Below the pieces are notes generated by a model that was given only the letters and a program-made list of their open reading frames with translations, did not search any database and had not been told where the DNA came from. Shown here in pieces: positions 1 to 9,575 of a stretch of DNA of 64,000 nucleotides. The stretch lies in assembly GCF_900091625.1 (NCBI RefSeq), contig NZ_FMIC01000002.1:4030001-4094000 (forward strand), read 5' to 3'. Numbering within the stretch: the stretch's first letter is position 1; each line of letters opens with the position of its first letter. This DNA comes from Micromonospora peucetia (lineage in GTDB: Bacteria > Actinomycetota > Actinomycetes > Mycobacteriales > Micromonosporaceae). The translations under genes were made by a program, and so were the position numbers.

Positions 1-214
1 GACTCGGCGGTCGCCGAGGGGCTGCTCAAGCGTTGGCCGGAGGCGGTGGCGGAGTTCACCGCAGTGGTGCCCCGGGACTACCGCCGGGTGCTGGAGATCA
101 TGCGGGCCGCCGAAGCCGCCGGCCGCGACGTCGACGACGCGGTGATGAGCGCACTTGCCGCGAAGTCCGTTCCGACCACGCCCGCCATGCGGGTGCCGGT
201 CCAGGAGGTGGCTC

Positions 215-222
<8 letters not shown>
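1..222 (+). CDS. gltB: Glutamate synthase large subunit, C-terminal end (partial)
   Basis: This is the last 73 codons of a reading frame that enters from the left edge and ends in TGA at 220-222. The sequence ends with a basic/acidic helix of the type RVLEIMRAAEAAGRDVDDAVM, as in the C-terminus of the large subunit of NADPH-dependent glutamate synthase, which makes glutamate from glutamine and 2-oxoglutarate. The stop codon overlaps the start of gltD by 8 nt, which implies translational coupling. The identity rests mainly on the gltD neighbour, since the piece itself is short. Confidence 0.85.
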
Positions 223-1723
<1,501 letters not shown>

Positions 1724-1754
1724 CCGGCGGCACCGGCCGGTCACCGGACCGCTG

Positions 1755-1848
1755 CGTGTCCGACCTGCGGCACCGGCCGGCCACTGGTCGGCGTGTCCGA
1801 CCTGTCACGCCGGCCGGTCACCGGGCCGATGCTTGCGTGTCCGACCTG
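1755..1848. repeat. Three copies of a 13-bp direct repeat
   Basis: The 13-mer CGTGTCCGACCTG occurs at 1755-1767, 1792-1804 and 1836-1848, within related flanks that contain CACCGGCCGG-type sequence. The copies are 37 and 44 bp apart. The spacer 1724-2316 has no convincing gene. Apart from these repeats, the inverted repeat at 1966-2097 and the hairpin at 2220-2236, I see nothing in it. The array may be decayed copies of one intergenic element or a set of binding sites. Confidence 0.7.
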
Positions 1849-1965
1849 CGGCACCTGGGACGGGCTGCGGGTGGCCGACCGGCGGGCGGTGTCCGGCATC
1901 GCTGGGCTTGCGTGGTCGGTGTCGGCCTGGCGTCCGCCGTCCCCGCTGGTGGGTCGGTGTCGGCC

Positions 1966-2097
1966 CTGTCGAGCTGATGTCACAAACGGATCGCTCAGCC
2001 TGCGCCGTGCGCGGGGTGCGCGTGTGGTGTGTGCCGGTTTGGCCCCCCGCAACCTTGGTCGCGGGCGGGTGAGTCGTTGACGACATCAGCTCGACAG
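1966..2097. repeat. Widely spaced inverted repeat, 16-bp arms
   Basis: CTGTCGAGCTGATGTC at 1966-1981 is repeated as its exact reverse complement at 2082-2097, with 100 bp between. The similarity continues imperfectly outward (TCGGCC against TCGGCG). The arms are too far apart for a simple hairpin terminator. They look like two inverted copies of a dispersed element, or the ends of a very small mobile-like sequence. No coding capacity is evident between them. Confidence 0.65.
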
Positions 2098-2219
2098 CGC
2101 CGACGACGGTGGTCCATGGCCCGTGCGGGTGGCGCGGGAGGTGGCCTCGGTAAGCCGCCCAGGAGCGGCCCAGGGCCCCGGTCCGGGCCGTCGGCCCGGC
2201 CAGGCATTCCATTAATGCG

Positions 2220-2236
2220 AATGCTTCGATAGCATT
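2220..2236. promoter_or_regulatory. Small AT-rich hairpin upstream of the SGNH hydrolase
   Basis: AATGCT (2220-2225) and AGCATT (2231-2236) form a perfect 6-bp inverted repeat with a 5-nt loop. They lie in an unusually AT-rich patch about 80 bp before the hydrolase start. Position and composition fit a promoter-proximal operator. No regulator can be assigned. Confidence 0.4.
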
Positions 2237-2316
2237 ACCGCCTGGTAACAAGCCACCCTCCCTGGCCACGCGCGCGGTCACAGGGCCCCACCAGTCGTCC
2301 CCTGTGGAGGTCCCTC

Positions 2317-3117
2317 ATGCCCCACCGTCCGCTGGCCCGCGCCCTCGCCGCGTTGGTCGCCCTGTTCACCGCCGCCCTCGGCGCGGTGCTCGCCCCCGGC
2401 ACCGCCCAGGCCGCCGCGGCCGTCAACTACGTGGCCCTCGGCGACTCCTACTCCTCCGGCGTCGGCGCCGGCCCGTACGACCTCTCCACCTGCCTGCGCA
2501 GCCAGAAGTCGTACGCCCCGCTGTGGGCCGCCGCCAACGCGGTCACCAGCTTCAAGTTTCCCGCCTGCGGCGGCGCCGTCACCGCCGACGTGATCAACAA
2601 TCAGGTCGGTTCGCTGAGCACCGGCACCACCCTGGTCACCATCACCATCGGCGGCAACGACGCCGGTTTCGCCGACGTGATCACCAGTTGCCGCTTCGGC
2701 AGCACCTCGAACTGCACCAACGCCGTGAACCAGGCCAAGGCGTTCGCCACCACGACGCTGCCCGGCCGGTTGGACGCCACCTACGCCGCCGTCCGCACCC
2801 GGGCCCCGAACGCGCGGCTGATCGTGCTCGGCTACCCGCGACTGTTCGAGACCGGATCCTGTGGACTGCTGGCGATGAGCAGCTACAAGCGGACCATCCT
2901 CAACGAGGCCGCCGACGTGCTCGCCACCGTCATCTCCCGCCGGGCCGCCGCAGCCGGTGCCACGTTCGCCGACACCCGGCCATACTTCGCCGGGCACGGG
3001 GTCTGCGCGGCCGACCCGTGGATCCGCGACGTCAGCGGCGTCATCGAGGCCTACCACCCGGACGCCGACGGCTACCGCCACGGCTACCTGCCCGCCCTCA
3101 ACGCCGCCACCCGCTGA
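2317..3117 (+). CDS. Secreted SGNH/GDSL hydrolase (lipase/esterase)
   Basis: The product is 266 residues. An N-terminal signal peptide (basic start, hydrophobic core, AQA-A cleavage region near residue 30) indicates export. Block I is GDSYSSG, carrying the nucleophilic Ser; the oxyanion block is GGNDAGF; the C-terminal block has the catalytic His in YHPDADGY. These match the secreted SGNH esterase/lipase family of actinomycetes, which hydrolyse ester bonds of lipids or small acyl esters. The exact substrate cannot be read. GGAGG at 2306-2310 supports the ATG at 2317. The gene stands alone and ends before a strong hairpin at 3133-3175. Confidence 0.9.
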   Translation: MPHRPLARALAALVALFTAALGAVLAPGTAQAAAAVNYVALGDSYSSGVGAGPYDLSTCLRSQKSYAPLWAAANAVTSFKFPACGGAVTADVINNQVGSLSTGTTLVTITIGGNDAGFADVITSCRFGSTSNCTNAVNQAKAFATTTLPGRLDATYAAVRTRAPNARLIVLGYPRLFETGSCGLLAMSSYKRTILNEAADVLATVISRRAAAAGATFADTRPYFAGHGVCAADPWIRDVSGVIEAYHPDADGYRHGYLPALNAATR

Positions 3118-3132
3118 CCCAGCTCACCCCAC

Positions 3133-3175
3133 CCACCGAGGTGTAAGGAAGAGGCCCTTCCTTACACCTCGGTGG
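3133..3175. terminator. Perfect 19-bp stem-loop after the SGNH hydrolase
   Basis: Positions 3133-3151 and 3157-3175 are exact reverse complements (19 bp) around a 5-nt loop AGGCC. It lies 16 nt after the hydrolase stop and has no T-run. It can act as a terminator, but the AAGGAAG/CTTCCTT core is of the kind that recurs as a dispersed palindrome in Micromonospora-type genomes (from memory), so it may also be a REP-like element. Confidence 0.7.
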
Positions 3176-3291
3176 AGCGGGCGTTCGACGGAGTGCCCGT
3201 CCGACGCGCCCGCCTCGGCACTGTCCGGGTGTCGCCGGTGTCCGTTAGGGTCCTTGGGGATCAGGCGGGGCGACGGCGACGGGAGCAGAGG

Positions 3292-5943
3292 GTGAGCAGG
3301 CTCGCGTCGGCGTACGGGCAGGCGGTCGCGGCGCACCGGGCGGCCCGGACACACCTCGACACCGCCCGTCGGGCGTTGGCCGGGCAGCTGCCCCAGGCCG
3401 GCCCGGTCGGCACGGGCGAGCTGGTCACCCGGCTCGCGGCCCTCGGCGGCGCGCTCGCCACCCCGACCCCCGGGGCCACCCCCGTGGCGGTCGCGCCCGT
3501 TCCGGTCCGGGTCGGTGAGGCGTCCACTCCCGACGGCGGCTTTCCTGTCCTCGTACCGCTGGGTGGCGGCCACCATCTCGCCGTCGACGCGGACGCCCGC
3601 GACCCCAGGGTGGCCGGTTTGCTGCGGGCGCTCGTGCTGCGGCTGCTCGCCACCGCCCCGGCCGGCGGCGTCCGGGTGGCCGGGATCGACACCGCCGCGC
3701 TCGGCGCCACCTTCGGGCCGTTGCGCCCGCTGGTCGACGCCGGCGTGCTCGACCCGCCGGCCACCGGGGAGGCCGAGGTGGCGGAGGTGCTCGACGCCGC
3801 CGAGCGGCACGCCCGCACCGCCCGGCACACCGGCCGCCCCGACCAGGAGTTGCTGCTGGTCGTCGCCGCGTCGGCGCCGCCGCCTCGGGAGGCGGCCCGG
3901 CTCGCCGCGCTCACCCACGCCGGGCCGGCCGCCGCCGTCTGCGTCCTGGCCGCCGGCTGGCAGACCGCCGCGCCGGCGACGCCGGCACCGCAGCTCGGCG
4001 CCACCACCATGATCCGGCTGACCGAGCGGTACGCCCACATCGGAGACCCGCACGGTGCCCCGTTCAGCCACGACGGCACCGGTCTGGCTGCCCCCGTGCT
4101 GCTCGATGGTGACCCGCCGGCCGCGTCGGTGGCCGCCCTCGCCGCGCATCTCGGTGCCGCCGCCCGGCGCAGCGACGCGGTGGGCTTCGCCGAGCTGCTG
4201 CCCGAGCGGCGGTGGGTCGAGTCGGCGGGCAACGGGCTGCGCACCGTGGTCGGCCGGTCCGGCCGCGACCGGGTCACCGTCGCCTTCGACGACGCCACCC
4301 CGCACTGGCTCGTAGGCGGGCGCACCGGCGCCGGCAAGACCGTCTTCCTGCTCGACGTCCTCTACGGGCTGGCCGCCCGCTACTCGCCGGCCGAGCTCCA
4401 GCTCTACCTGCTCGACTTCAAGGAGGGGGTGAGCTTCACCGAGTTCGTCCCCACTCCACGCGACCCGTCCTGGCTGCCGCACGCGCGGGCGGTCGGCATC
4501 GAGTCCGACCGGGAGTACGGCGTCGCCGTGCTGCGCGAGCTGCGCCGCGAGCTGTCCCGGCGGGCCACCACGCTCAAGCGGCACGGCGTCACCAAGCTCG
4601 CCGACCTGCCCCGCGACACCCCGGTGCCCAGGATCGTGGCGGTGATCGACGAGTTCCACGTGCTCCTCGCCGGCAACGACGCGCTGGCCCGCGAGTCGGT
4701 CGACCTGCTGGAGGAGCTGGCCCGAAAGGGCCGCTCGTACGGCGTACACCTGGTCCTGGCCAGCCAGAGCATGACCGGCGTCGAGGCGCTCTACGGCCGG
4801 GCCGAGGCGATCTTCGGCCAGTTCGCACTGCGGGTGGCGCTGCCCGGTGGAGGCGGGGTGCTCGACCCGCTGAACGAGGCCGCCCAGACCCTGCCGGTCG
4901 GCTCGGCCGTGCTCAACACGGCAGCCGGGGCGGTCGGCGCCGACACCGTCGTCCGTTTCCCCGACGCGCACGCCGCCGCCGGGGAGTTGGCCGGGCTGCG
5001 CCACGAGCTGTGGCAGGCCCGACCGGCGGGCGCGCGCTCCCCGTCGGTCTTCAAGGGCTACGAGGCCGCCCATGTCGAGGACGACCCGACCTTTGCCGGG
5101 CTGCGTCCGGGCGGGCGTCGCCCGCTGGCCCTGGTCGGGCGGACGGTCGACGTCGAGGGCACCTCCGCGCTGTTCATGATGGACGTGACTCCCGGCCGGC
5201 ACCTCGCCGTGGTCGGCACCTCGGTCACCGGCGCGGAGGTGCTGCGCGCGGCGACGCTGAGCCTCGCCCGGCAGCACGCCCCGGGCGACGCCCGGTTCCT
5301 GCTAGCCCCGCTGGTCACCGCCGCCGAGCCCGCCGCCGCCGACACCGCCGCCACCCTGGTCGCCGCCGGCCACCCGGTCGACCGTCTCGACGCGGCCGAC
5401 CTTCGCCGGCACGTCGGCGCCCTCGCCGCCGGGTCGTCCGTCCCCGCCGGGTCGCCTGGCGTCGCCGGGTTGCCTGGCGTCGCCGGGTTGTCCGTCCCCG
5501 CTGTATCGCCTGGTGTTGCCACGGCTTCCGTCCCGGCCGGGTCGGCCGGTGCCGCCGAGAGCCGTACCTATCTCGTCGTCTTCGGGATGGACGCCGCCAG
5601 CGGCGTGCTCGCCGCCGCCGACCCCGACACGTTCCGCTCCGGTCACGACGACCTGCGGACCCTGCTGCGACAGGGGCCCGGGCAGGGGGTGCACCTGCTC
5701 GGCTGGTGGCGCGGGCTGCGCCGGCTCGCCGACGACCTCGGCGGCGCCCACAACCGCGACGACGTCGCCTGCCTGGTCGCGTTGAACGTGCCCGGCGCCG
5801 AGCTCGGCCTGCACCTCGGCGTGCACGACCTCGCATACGCGCCCCGGCCCGACCGGGCGCTCCTGATCGACCGGCACGACCAACGCATCCGGCTCATCGT
5901 GCCGTTCGCCCGCGACGGGCACGGCCCGGACGGGGAGGACTGA
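3292..5943 (+). CDS. FtsK/SpoIIIE-type (EccC-like) tandem ATPase with degenerate second domain
   Basis: The product is 883 residues from a GTG at 3292; an upstream ATG at 3172 lies inside the preceding hairpin and is unlikely. Residues about 1-60 are Ala/Arg-rich and probably coiled coil. The first ATPase domain has Walker A GGRTGAGKT near residue 341, a family LLDFKEG motif, Walker B IVAVIDEFH near 448, and sensor LASQS. A second, FtsK-like region begins near residue 620, but its P-loop position reads VVGTSVTGAEV (near 640), without GK[ST], and the Walker B equivalent is YLVVFGMDAA (near 760). A low-complexity Pro/Val/Gly linker interrupts it near residues 715-755. No membrane segment is seen. 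Tandem domains with one active site recall type VII secretion EccC, but no ESX genes are present, so the role (DNA or protein pump) is unknown. The membrane protein at 5948 follows after 4 nt. Confidence 0.8.
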   Translation: MSRLASAYGQAVAAHRAARTHLDTARRALAGQLPQAGPVGTGELVTRLAALGGALATPTPGATPVAVAPVPVRVGEASTPDGGFPVLVPLGGGHHLAVDADARDPRVAGLLRALVLRLLATAPAGGVRVAGIDTAALGATFGPLRPLVDAGVLDPPATGEAEVAEVLDAAERHARTARHTGRPDQELLLVVAASAPPPREAARLAALTHAGPAAAVCVLAAGWQTAAPATPAPQLGATTMIRLTERYAHIGDPHGAPFSHDGTGLAAPVLLDGDPPAASVAALAAHLGAAARRSDAVGFAELLPERRWVESAGNGLRTVVGRSGRDRVTVAFDDATPHWLVGGRTGAGKTVFLLDVLYGLAARYSPAELQLYLLDFKEGVSFTEFVPTPRDPSWLPHARAVGIESDREYGVAVLRELRRELSRRATTLKRHGVTKLADLPRDTPVPRIVAVIDEFHVLLAGNDALARESVDLLEELARKGRSYGVHLVLASQSMTGVEALYGRAEAIFGQFALRVALPGGGGVLDPLNEAAQTLPVGSAVLNTAAGAVGADTVVRFPDAHAAAGELAGLRHELWQARPAGARSPSVFKGYEAAHVEDDPTFAGLRPGGRRPLALVGRTVDVEGTSALFMMDVTPGRHLAVVGTSVTGAEVLRAATLSLARQHAPGDARFLLAPLVTAAEPAAADTAATLVAAGHPVDRLDAADLRRHVGALAAGSSVPAGSPGVAGLPGVAGLSVPAVSPGVATASVPAGSAGAAESRTYLVVFGMDAASGVLAAADPDTFRSGHDDLRTLLRQGPGQGVHLLGWWRGLRRLADDLGGAHNRDDVACLVALNVPGAELGLHLGVHDLAYAPRPDRALLIDRHDQRIRLIVPFARDGHGPDGED

Positions 5944-5947
5944 GGCG

Positions 5948-6979
5948 GTGTCGACCTTCGACGAGTACGCGGCGCTGGCCCGGCAACTCGCCGAGCGGCG
6001 GCGGGCCGGCGAGCGGGGTGCCGCCGCAGACGCCGAGCGCCGACGCAACCTGCACGCCACGGCGGACTATCTCCAGCACCGGCTGACCGCCCAGGGGCAG
6101 CGCCTCGACCAGCTCGGCCAGGCCATCGGCATCCCGGCGTCCAGCGTGCCCACCGGCCCCGCGCCGCACAGCAACGCGTCGCCCGCTACTGCGCCCACCG
6201 GCCCCGCGCCGCACAGCAACGCGTCGCCCGCTACTGCGCCCACCGGCCCCGCGCCGCACAGCAACGCGTCGCCCGCTACTGCGCCCACCGGCGCTGGGCC
6301 ACACGGCAACGCGTCGCTCGCGACTGCGACTGCCGGGCCCGGCGCCGGGTCGTCGGCCGCGTCGGGCGGTGAGGGTGGCTCCGTGGGTGCCCCGTTTGCC
6401 GGCGCCGGGTCGGGGGAGGGGGAGTCCGCCGGCGCAGCCGGCGTGCCGGGGCGGCCGGGTGTCGGGGCGTATCCCCAGGTCGGGGCGGGTGAGACGAGGC
6501 TGGCGCTGCCGACGGCGGTGAGCCCGGCGGCGGGCGGGGTGCCGGCCCCGCGTCCGGCGGAGGCCGACCCGACCGTCGAGCTGGAGCTGGTCCGACGCTA
6601 CGCCGACGAGTCCGACCGGCACGGGCAGCAGACCGAGTTGCTCGCCCAACGGCCGCCGCTGCTGCCGGACTGGTCGCCGGTGGCCCGTGCGGTCGCCGTC
6701 TACGCGGGCTGCGCGGCGGTGGGCGCGACACTAATGATGATCATGGTGCTCGCGTCCGGTGTCGGCCTGGTCGACGGCTTCACCCTGGGTGCGTGGATCT
6801 GTGCCGGCCTGCCCGCGCTCTCCTTCTTCGCCGGCTACCTGGTGCTCGGCCGTTGGGGGCGACCGGCCATGGTCGCCGGCACCCCGCCCCGCTACGTGCA
6901 CTTCGGCTTCCTGATCTGCTTCGCGGCCGTGCCGGTCGCCTACCTGGCCTTCCTGCTGCTGTTCCGCGTCCTGCGCTGA
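5948..6979 (+). CDS. Repeat-containing membrane protein, partner of the FtsK-like ATPase
   Basis: The product is 343 residues from a GTG 4 nt after the FtsK-like gene, so the two are almost certainly cotranscribed. Residues 1-65 are charged and helical (many Arg/Glu/Ala). Residues about 67-126 are four copies of a 15-residue unit (TGPAPHSNASPATAP type). A Gly/Ala/Pro-rich stretch follows to about 210, then a short acidic helix. The last 100 residues hold about three hydrophobic segments (near 243-263, 272-292 and 313-340), so the protein is membrane-anchored by its C-terminus. I recognise no named family. It could be the membrane platform or substrate of the ATPase; this is inference from the pairing only. 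Confidence 0.7.
   Translation: MSTFDEYAALARQLAERRRAGERGAAADAERRRNLHATADYLQHRLTAQGQRLDQLGQAIGIPASSVPTGPAPHSNASPATAPTGPAPHSNASPATAPTGPAPHSNASPATAPTGAGPHGNASLATATAGPGAGSSAASGGEGGSVGAPFAGAGSGEGESAGAAGVPGRPGVGAYPQVGAGETRLALPTAVSPAAGGVPAPRPAEADPTVELELVRRYADESDRHGQQTELLAQRPPLLPDWSPVARAVAVYAGCAAVGATLMMIMVLASGVGLVDGFTLGAWICAGLPALSFFAGYLVLGRWGRPAMVAGTPPRYVHFGFLICFAAVPVAYLAFLLLFRVLR
6146..6325 (+). repeat. 45-bp in-frame tandem repeat, four copies
   Basis: Four consecutive 45-bp units occupy 6146-6190, 6191-6235, 6236-6280 and 6281-6325. The first three are essentially identical and the fourth has diverged at several bases. The unit is a multiple of three, so it encodes a 15-residue repeat and copy number can change without frameshift. 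The near-identity of three copies indicates recent expansion. Confidence 0.95.
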
Positions 6980-7125
6980 GGGGCCGCACGCACGGGCCAG
7001 CCCTTGGCGCGTCAGGCGTCCTGCAATCTGTGCACCGTCTCGTCGTGGTGGGCAAGCCGGGTCCACGCCGCACGCTGCTCGTCGCAGGGCCCTGGCCGTC
7101 CACAACCGCGCTCGCAGGATCGGGC

Positions 7126-7180
7126 GGGTGGAACACCATGGCTGTCACCGGGGCCGGGAGACACCCATGGTGTTCCACCC
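7126..7180. repeat. Perfect 16-bp inverted repeat in the gap 6980-7318
   Basis: GGGTGGAACACCATGG (7126-7141) and its exact reverse complement (7165-7180) flank a 23-nt loop. Each arm ends in CCATGG, itself a palindrome. The element lies between the convergent ends of the membrane protein (+) and the F420-type reductase (-), where a bidirectional terminator would be useful, but it has no T-run. The rest of 6980-7318 shows nothing I can name. Confidence 0.7.
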
Positions 7181-7318
7181 GTGGTCGCCGCCTGGGTCGT
7201 CGTGCGGGACGGGCGGGGGTGTGGATGTTCGATATGCCGCCTTTGAGGGGCTGCGCGACGTGGGTGGCGAGGCCGTGCCCGAAGGTCGTCCCTCGACCGC
7301 TCACCACGCCGGTAGCGG

Positions 7319-7747
7319 TCAGACCCGCTCGACGACGACCACCGGGATCTCCCGGTCGGTGCCCTCCTGGTAGCGGGCGTAGGTCGGGAAGACGCCGGTC
7401 ATCACCTGCCACAGCCCGGGCCGCTCCTCGGCGGTGGCGGTGCGTGCCGTGCCCCGGAACTTCTCGGCCCCGACCTGCAACTCCACCTGCGGGTCGGCGC
7501 ACAGGTTGAGGTACCAGGCAGGGTGTCGCGCCGCCCCGCCGTTCGAGGCCACCAGCAGGTACCGGTCGCCGTCGCGGCCGTACATGAGCGCGGTCCGGCG
7601 CAGCGTGCCCGACCGGCGTCCCCGCGTGGTGATCAGCAGGGCGTGGTAGCCGTGGTACTTGCCGCCGTCGCTGCCGTCGGTCTCCAGGTAGCGGCGTACG
7701 TGGCTGGCCACCCACTCCACCGGACTGTCCACAATGATTTCCGCCAT
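7319..7747 (-). CDS. Deazaflavin (F420)-dependent nitroreductase/quinone reductase family protein
   Basis: The product is 142 residues, the usual size of the Ddn-type split-beta-barrel family that uses reduced cofactor F420 to reduce quinones or nitro compounds. The signature TTRGRRSGTLRRTALMYGRD (near residue 40) and ASNGGAARHPAWYLNL (near 70) match the F420-binding and substrate loop of the family. The ATG at 7747 is preceded at 6 nt by TACGCT (minus strand, 7754-7759), which fits a leaderless transcript. A longer frame on the same strand exists but lacks family similarity upstream. It is a monocistronic gene. Confidence 0.85.
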   Translation of the reverse strand: MAEIIVDSPVEWVASHVRRYLETDGSDGGKYHGYHALLITTRGRRSGTLRRTALMYGRDGDRYLLVASNGGAARHPAWYLNLCADPQVELQVGAEKFRGTARTATAEERPGLWQVMTGVFPTYARYQEGTDREIPVVVVERV

Positions 7748-7854
7748 CGGCGCAGCGTAGCGCTCCCGATGACCGTCCGTGGTCCTTCGACCCCGCGGAA
7801 CGGAAGGCGGCGCGACCACCCGGGGCTTGCCGGGAGGGAGCGGTGCGGGGCTGG

Positions 7855-9207
7855 TCAGGGGTCGGTGAGCAGCAGCCAGTCGTCGTCGAGCGGGGCCACG
7901 GTGGTGCCCTCGGGCCAGACGTGCGGGCCGGCGGCCGTCGCCCGCGCCTGGTCGACCAGGGGGCGCCGGGCGAGCGTCGCCCCGTCGAAGGTGACCGGGC
8001 CGTGGAAGCGGGCCCGGCCGAAGTTCGCCGCGCCCTCGAAGCGGGCCCGCTCGAACCACGTCTGGTCGCCGAACTCGGTCCACCGGAACAGGGCCAGGTC
8101 CGCGAACCGGGCCTGCCGGAAGCCGGCGTACCCCGCGAACGTGGCGTGGTCCATCGAGAGCCCGCTCAGGAAGACCGCCTCGCGGAAGGTGGCGCTGTCG
8201 GTGAAGTGGGTCGAGTCGAAGCTCGCTGTCCCGTGGACCGTGGCGCCCCGGAAGGAGGCCCGGGCGACGGTGGCGTGCCGGCAGGACAGGCCGCCGGCCA
8301 GCTCGGCCCGGTCGAAACTGACCCGGCCGTCGATCCGGGTGTGGTCGAGGACGATCTCGGCGTCCCCGCGCAGGTCGTCGCAGACCAGGTCCGCGAAGGT
8401 CGCGCCCAGGGCCAGCCGACCGCTTACGGTCGCGCCGGCCAAGCTGGTGGTGCCGGCGCAGACCGCGCCGGTGAGGTCCGCGTCGGCCAGCGTGCAGCCG
8501 GCCGCGTCGAACCCGTCGAGCCGGGCGCCGGTCAGGTCCAGCCTGACCCCGGGCCAGAAGGCGTCGTCGTCCGCGCGTAGGTGCCGGGTCAACACCCGCT
8601 GGGCGGTGCGGCGTACCTCCGCCTCACGCGCGTCGTCCTCCGGCGCCGGCATCCGCAGGTACGCGCAGAGCACCGTCACGATCGTCGGCCGCTGCGCGGG
8701 ATTGTCCTGCCCGAGCCGCTCCAGGGCGTGCAGACCGCCCAGGCGTACGGCCGCGTTGTCGTTGCCGAGCAGCTCGACGGCGCCGGTGTACAGCTCGGTC
8801 AGCCGGCGCTCGGCGGCGTCGTGCTCGGCCGCCTCGGCCTGCCGTTCCTGGTGCCGCTGACCGGCCTCGGCGACCGCCTCCGCGTGCGCCTGCACCCGTT
8901 CCCGGTGCGCCTGGTCCTGCGCGGCGACGGCTTCCTGGTGCCGCTGGGCGCGTTCGCCGATCCACTGCCGCCGGGCGGCGAGCAGCAGGGCGAGCCCGCC
9001 GCCGGTGCCGGCCACCACGGTCAGCCCGGTCCGGATGGCGTCGATGCGCAGGGTGGCACGGGTGTCCGGCTGGGCGGCGCGGTCGGCCTCGCCGAGCAGC
9101 CAGTCGAGCACCAGCCAGCCGAGCAACCCGGCGACCAGCAGCCCGACGAGCACCAGCCACCACGGCATCACCCGCAGCGGCTCTTCACGGGGCGGGGTCG
9201 GGCGCAC
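7855..9207 (-). CDS. Membrane-anchored pentapeptide-repeat protein
   Basis: The product is 450 residues. Two hydrophobic segments near residues 14-38 and 60-80 place the N-terminus in the membrane. A long charged coiled coil (RAQRHQEAVAAQDQAHRERV type) follows to about 135. A helical segment containing AVRLGGLHALERLGQD and TVLCAYLRMP comes next, as in many actinobacterial proteins of this kind. The C-terminal half is built of pentapeptide repeats (A[DN]LxG type) forming a beta-helix, first regular then degenerate (FREAVF, FRQARF, FERARF). The function is unknown; such beta-helices usually bind protein partners. The GTG start has CATGCT 7 nt upstream, consistent with leaderless expression. Confidence 0.85.
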   Translation of the reverse strand: MRPTPPREEPLRVMPWWLVLVGLLVAGLLGWLVLDWLLGEADRAAQPDTRATLRIDAIRTGLTVVAGTGGGLALLLAARRQWIGERAQRHQEAVAAQDQAHRERVQAHAEAVAEAGQRHQERQAEAAEHDAAERRLTELYTGAVELLGNDNAAVRLGGLHALERLGQDNPAQRPTIVTVLCAYLRMPAPEDDAREAEVRRTAQRVLTRHLRADDDAFWPGVRLDLTGARLDGFDAAGCTLADADLTGAVCAGTTSLAGATVSGRLALGATFADLVCDDLRGDAEIVLDHTRIDGRVSFDRAELAGGLSCRHATVARASFRGATVHGTASFDSTHFTDSATFREAVFLSGLSMDHATFAGYAGFRQARFADLALFRWTEFGDQTWFERARFEGAANFGRARFHGPVTFDGATLARRPLVDQARATAAGPHVWPEGTTVAPLDDDWLLLTDP

Positions 9208-9303
9208 GGGTCACAGCATGCCACCGCGCCCGGCCGGCGGGGAGCACCGTCCCTCATGGACACGCAGGGGCGGGCGACGTGCCTCGGCCGCCCCCGTGTC
9301 ACG

Positions 9304-9560
9304 TCAGGCGGCCTTGGCGAGGGCCTCGTACTCGTCGTCGGTGAGCCGCACCTCGGCGGCGGACACGTTCTCCTCCAGGTGCGCCACCGACGACCCTGCC
9401 CGGGATCGGCAGCATCACCGGCGATCGGCGCAGCAGCCAGGCCAGGGCGAGCTGGGCGGGCGTCGCACCGTCGTCGGCGTACGGGTGCAGTGCCTCCCGG
9501 ATCAGCAGCTCGCTGACGAAGGGGGCCGTAGGAGTCGGTCGCCCGCACCGCCACCGGGAC
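9304..9560 (-). pseudogene. Aldo/keto reductase relic with internal deletion and two frameshifts
   Basis: Read on the minus strand from about 9560, the sequence gives an N-terminal AKR piece (RATDSYGP, then after one extra base [14 protein letters not shown]). This runs directly into a C-terminal AKR piece ([15 protein letters not shown] and LPIPG, then after a second shift [20 protein letters not shown]) ending in TGA at 9304-9306. The middle of the barrel, normally about 170-200 residues including the catalytic Lys and His, is missing. The gene is therefore dead, and it fills the gap between two minus-strand genes. Confidence 0.8.
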
Positions 9561-9575
9561 GGATCGAGACCGGGA

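Noticed and set aside
3124..5277. 717-residue frame on the minus strand
   Set aside because: It is antisense to the FtsK-like gene, rich in Gly/Arg/Asp/His and without any domain; a GC-bias shadow.
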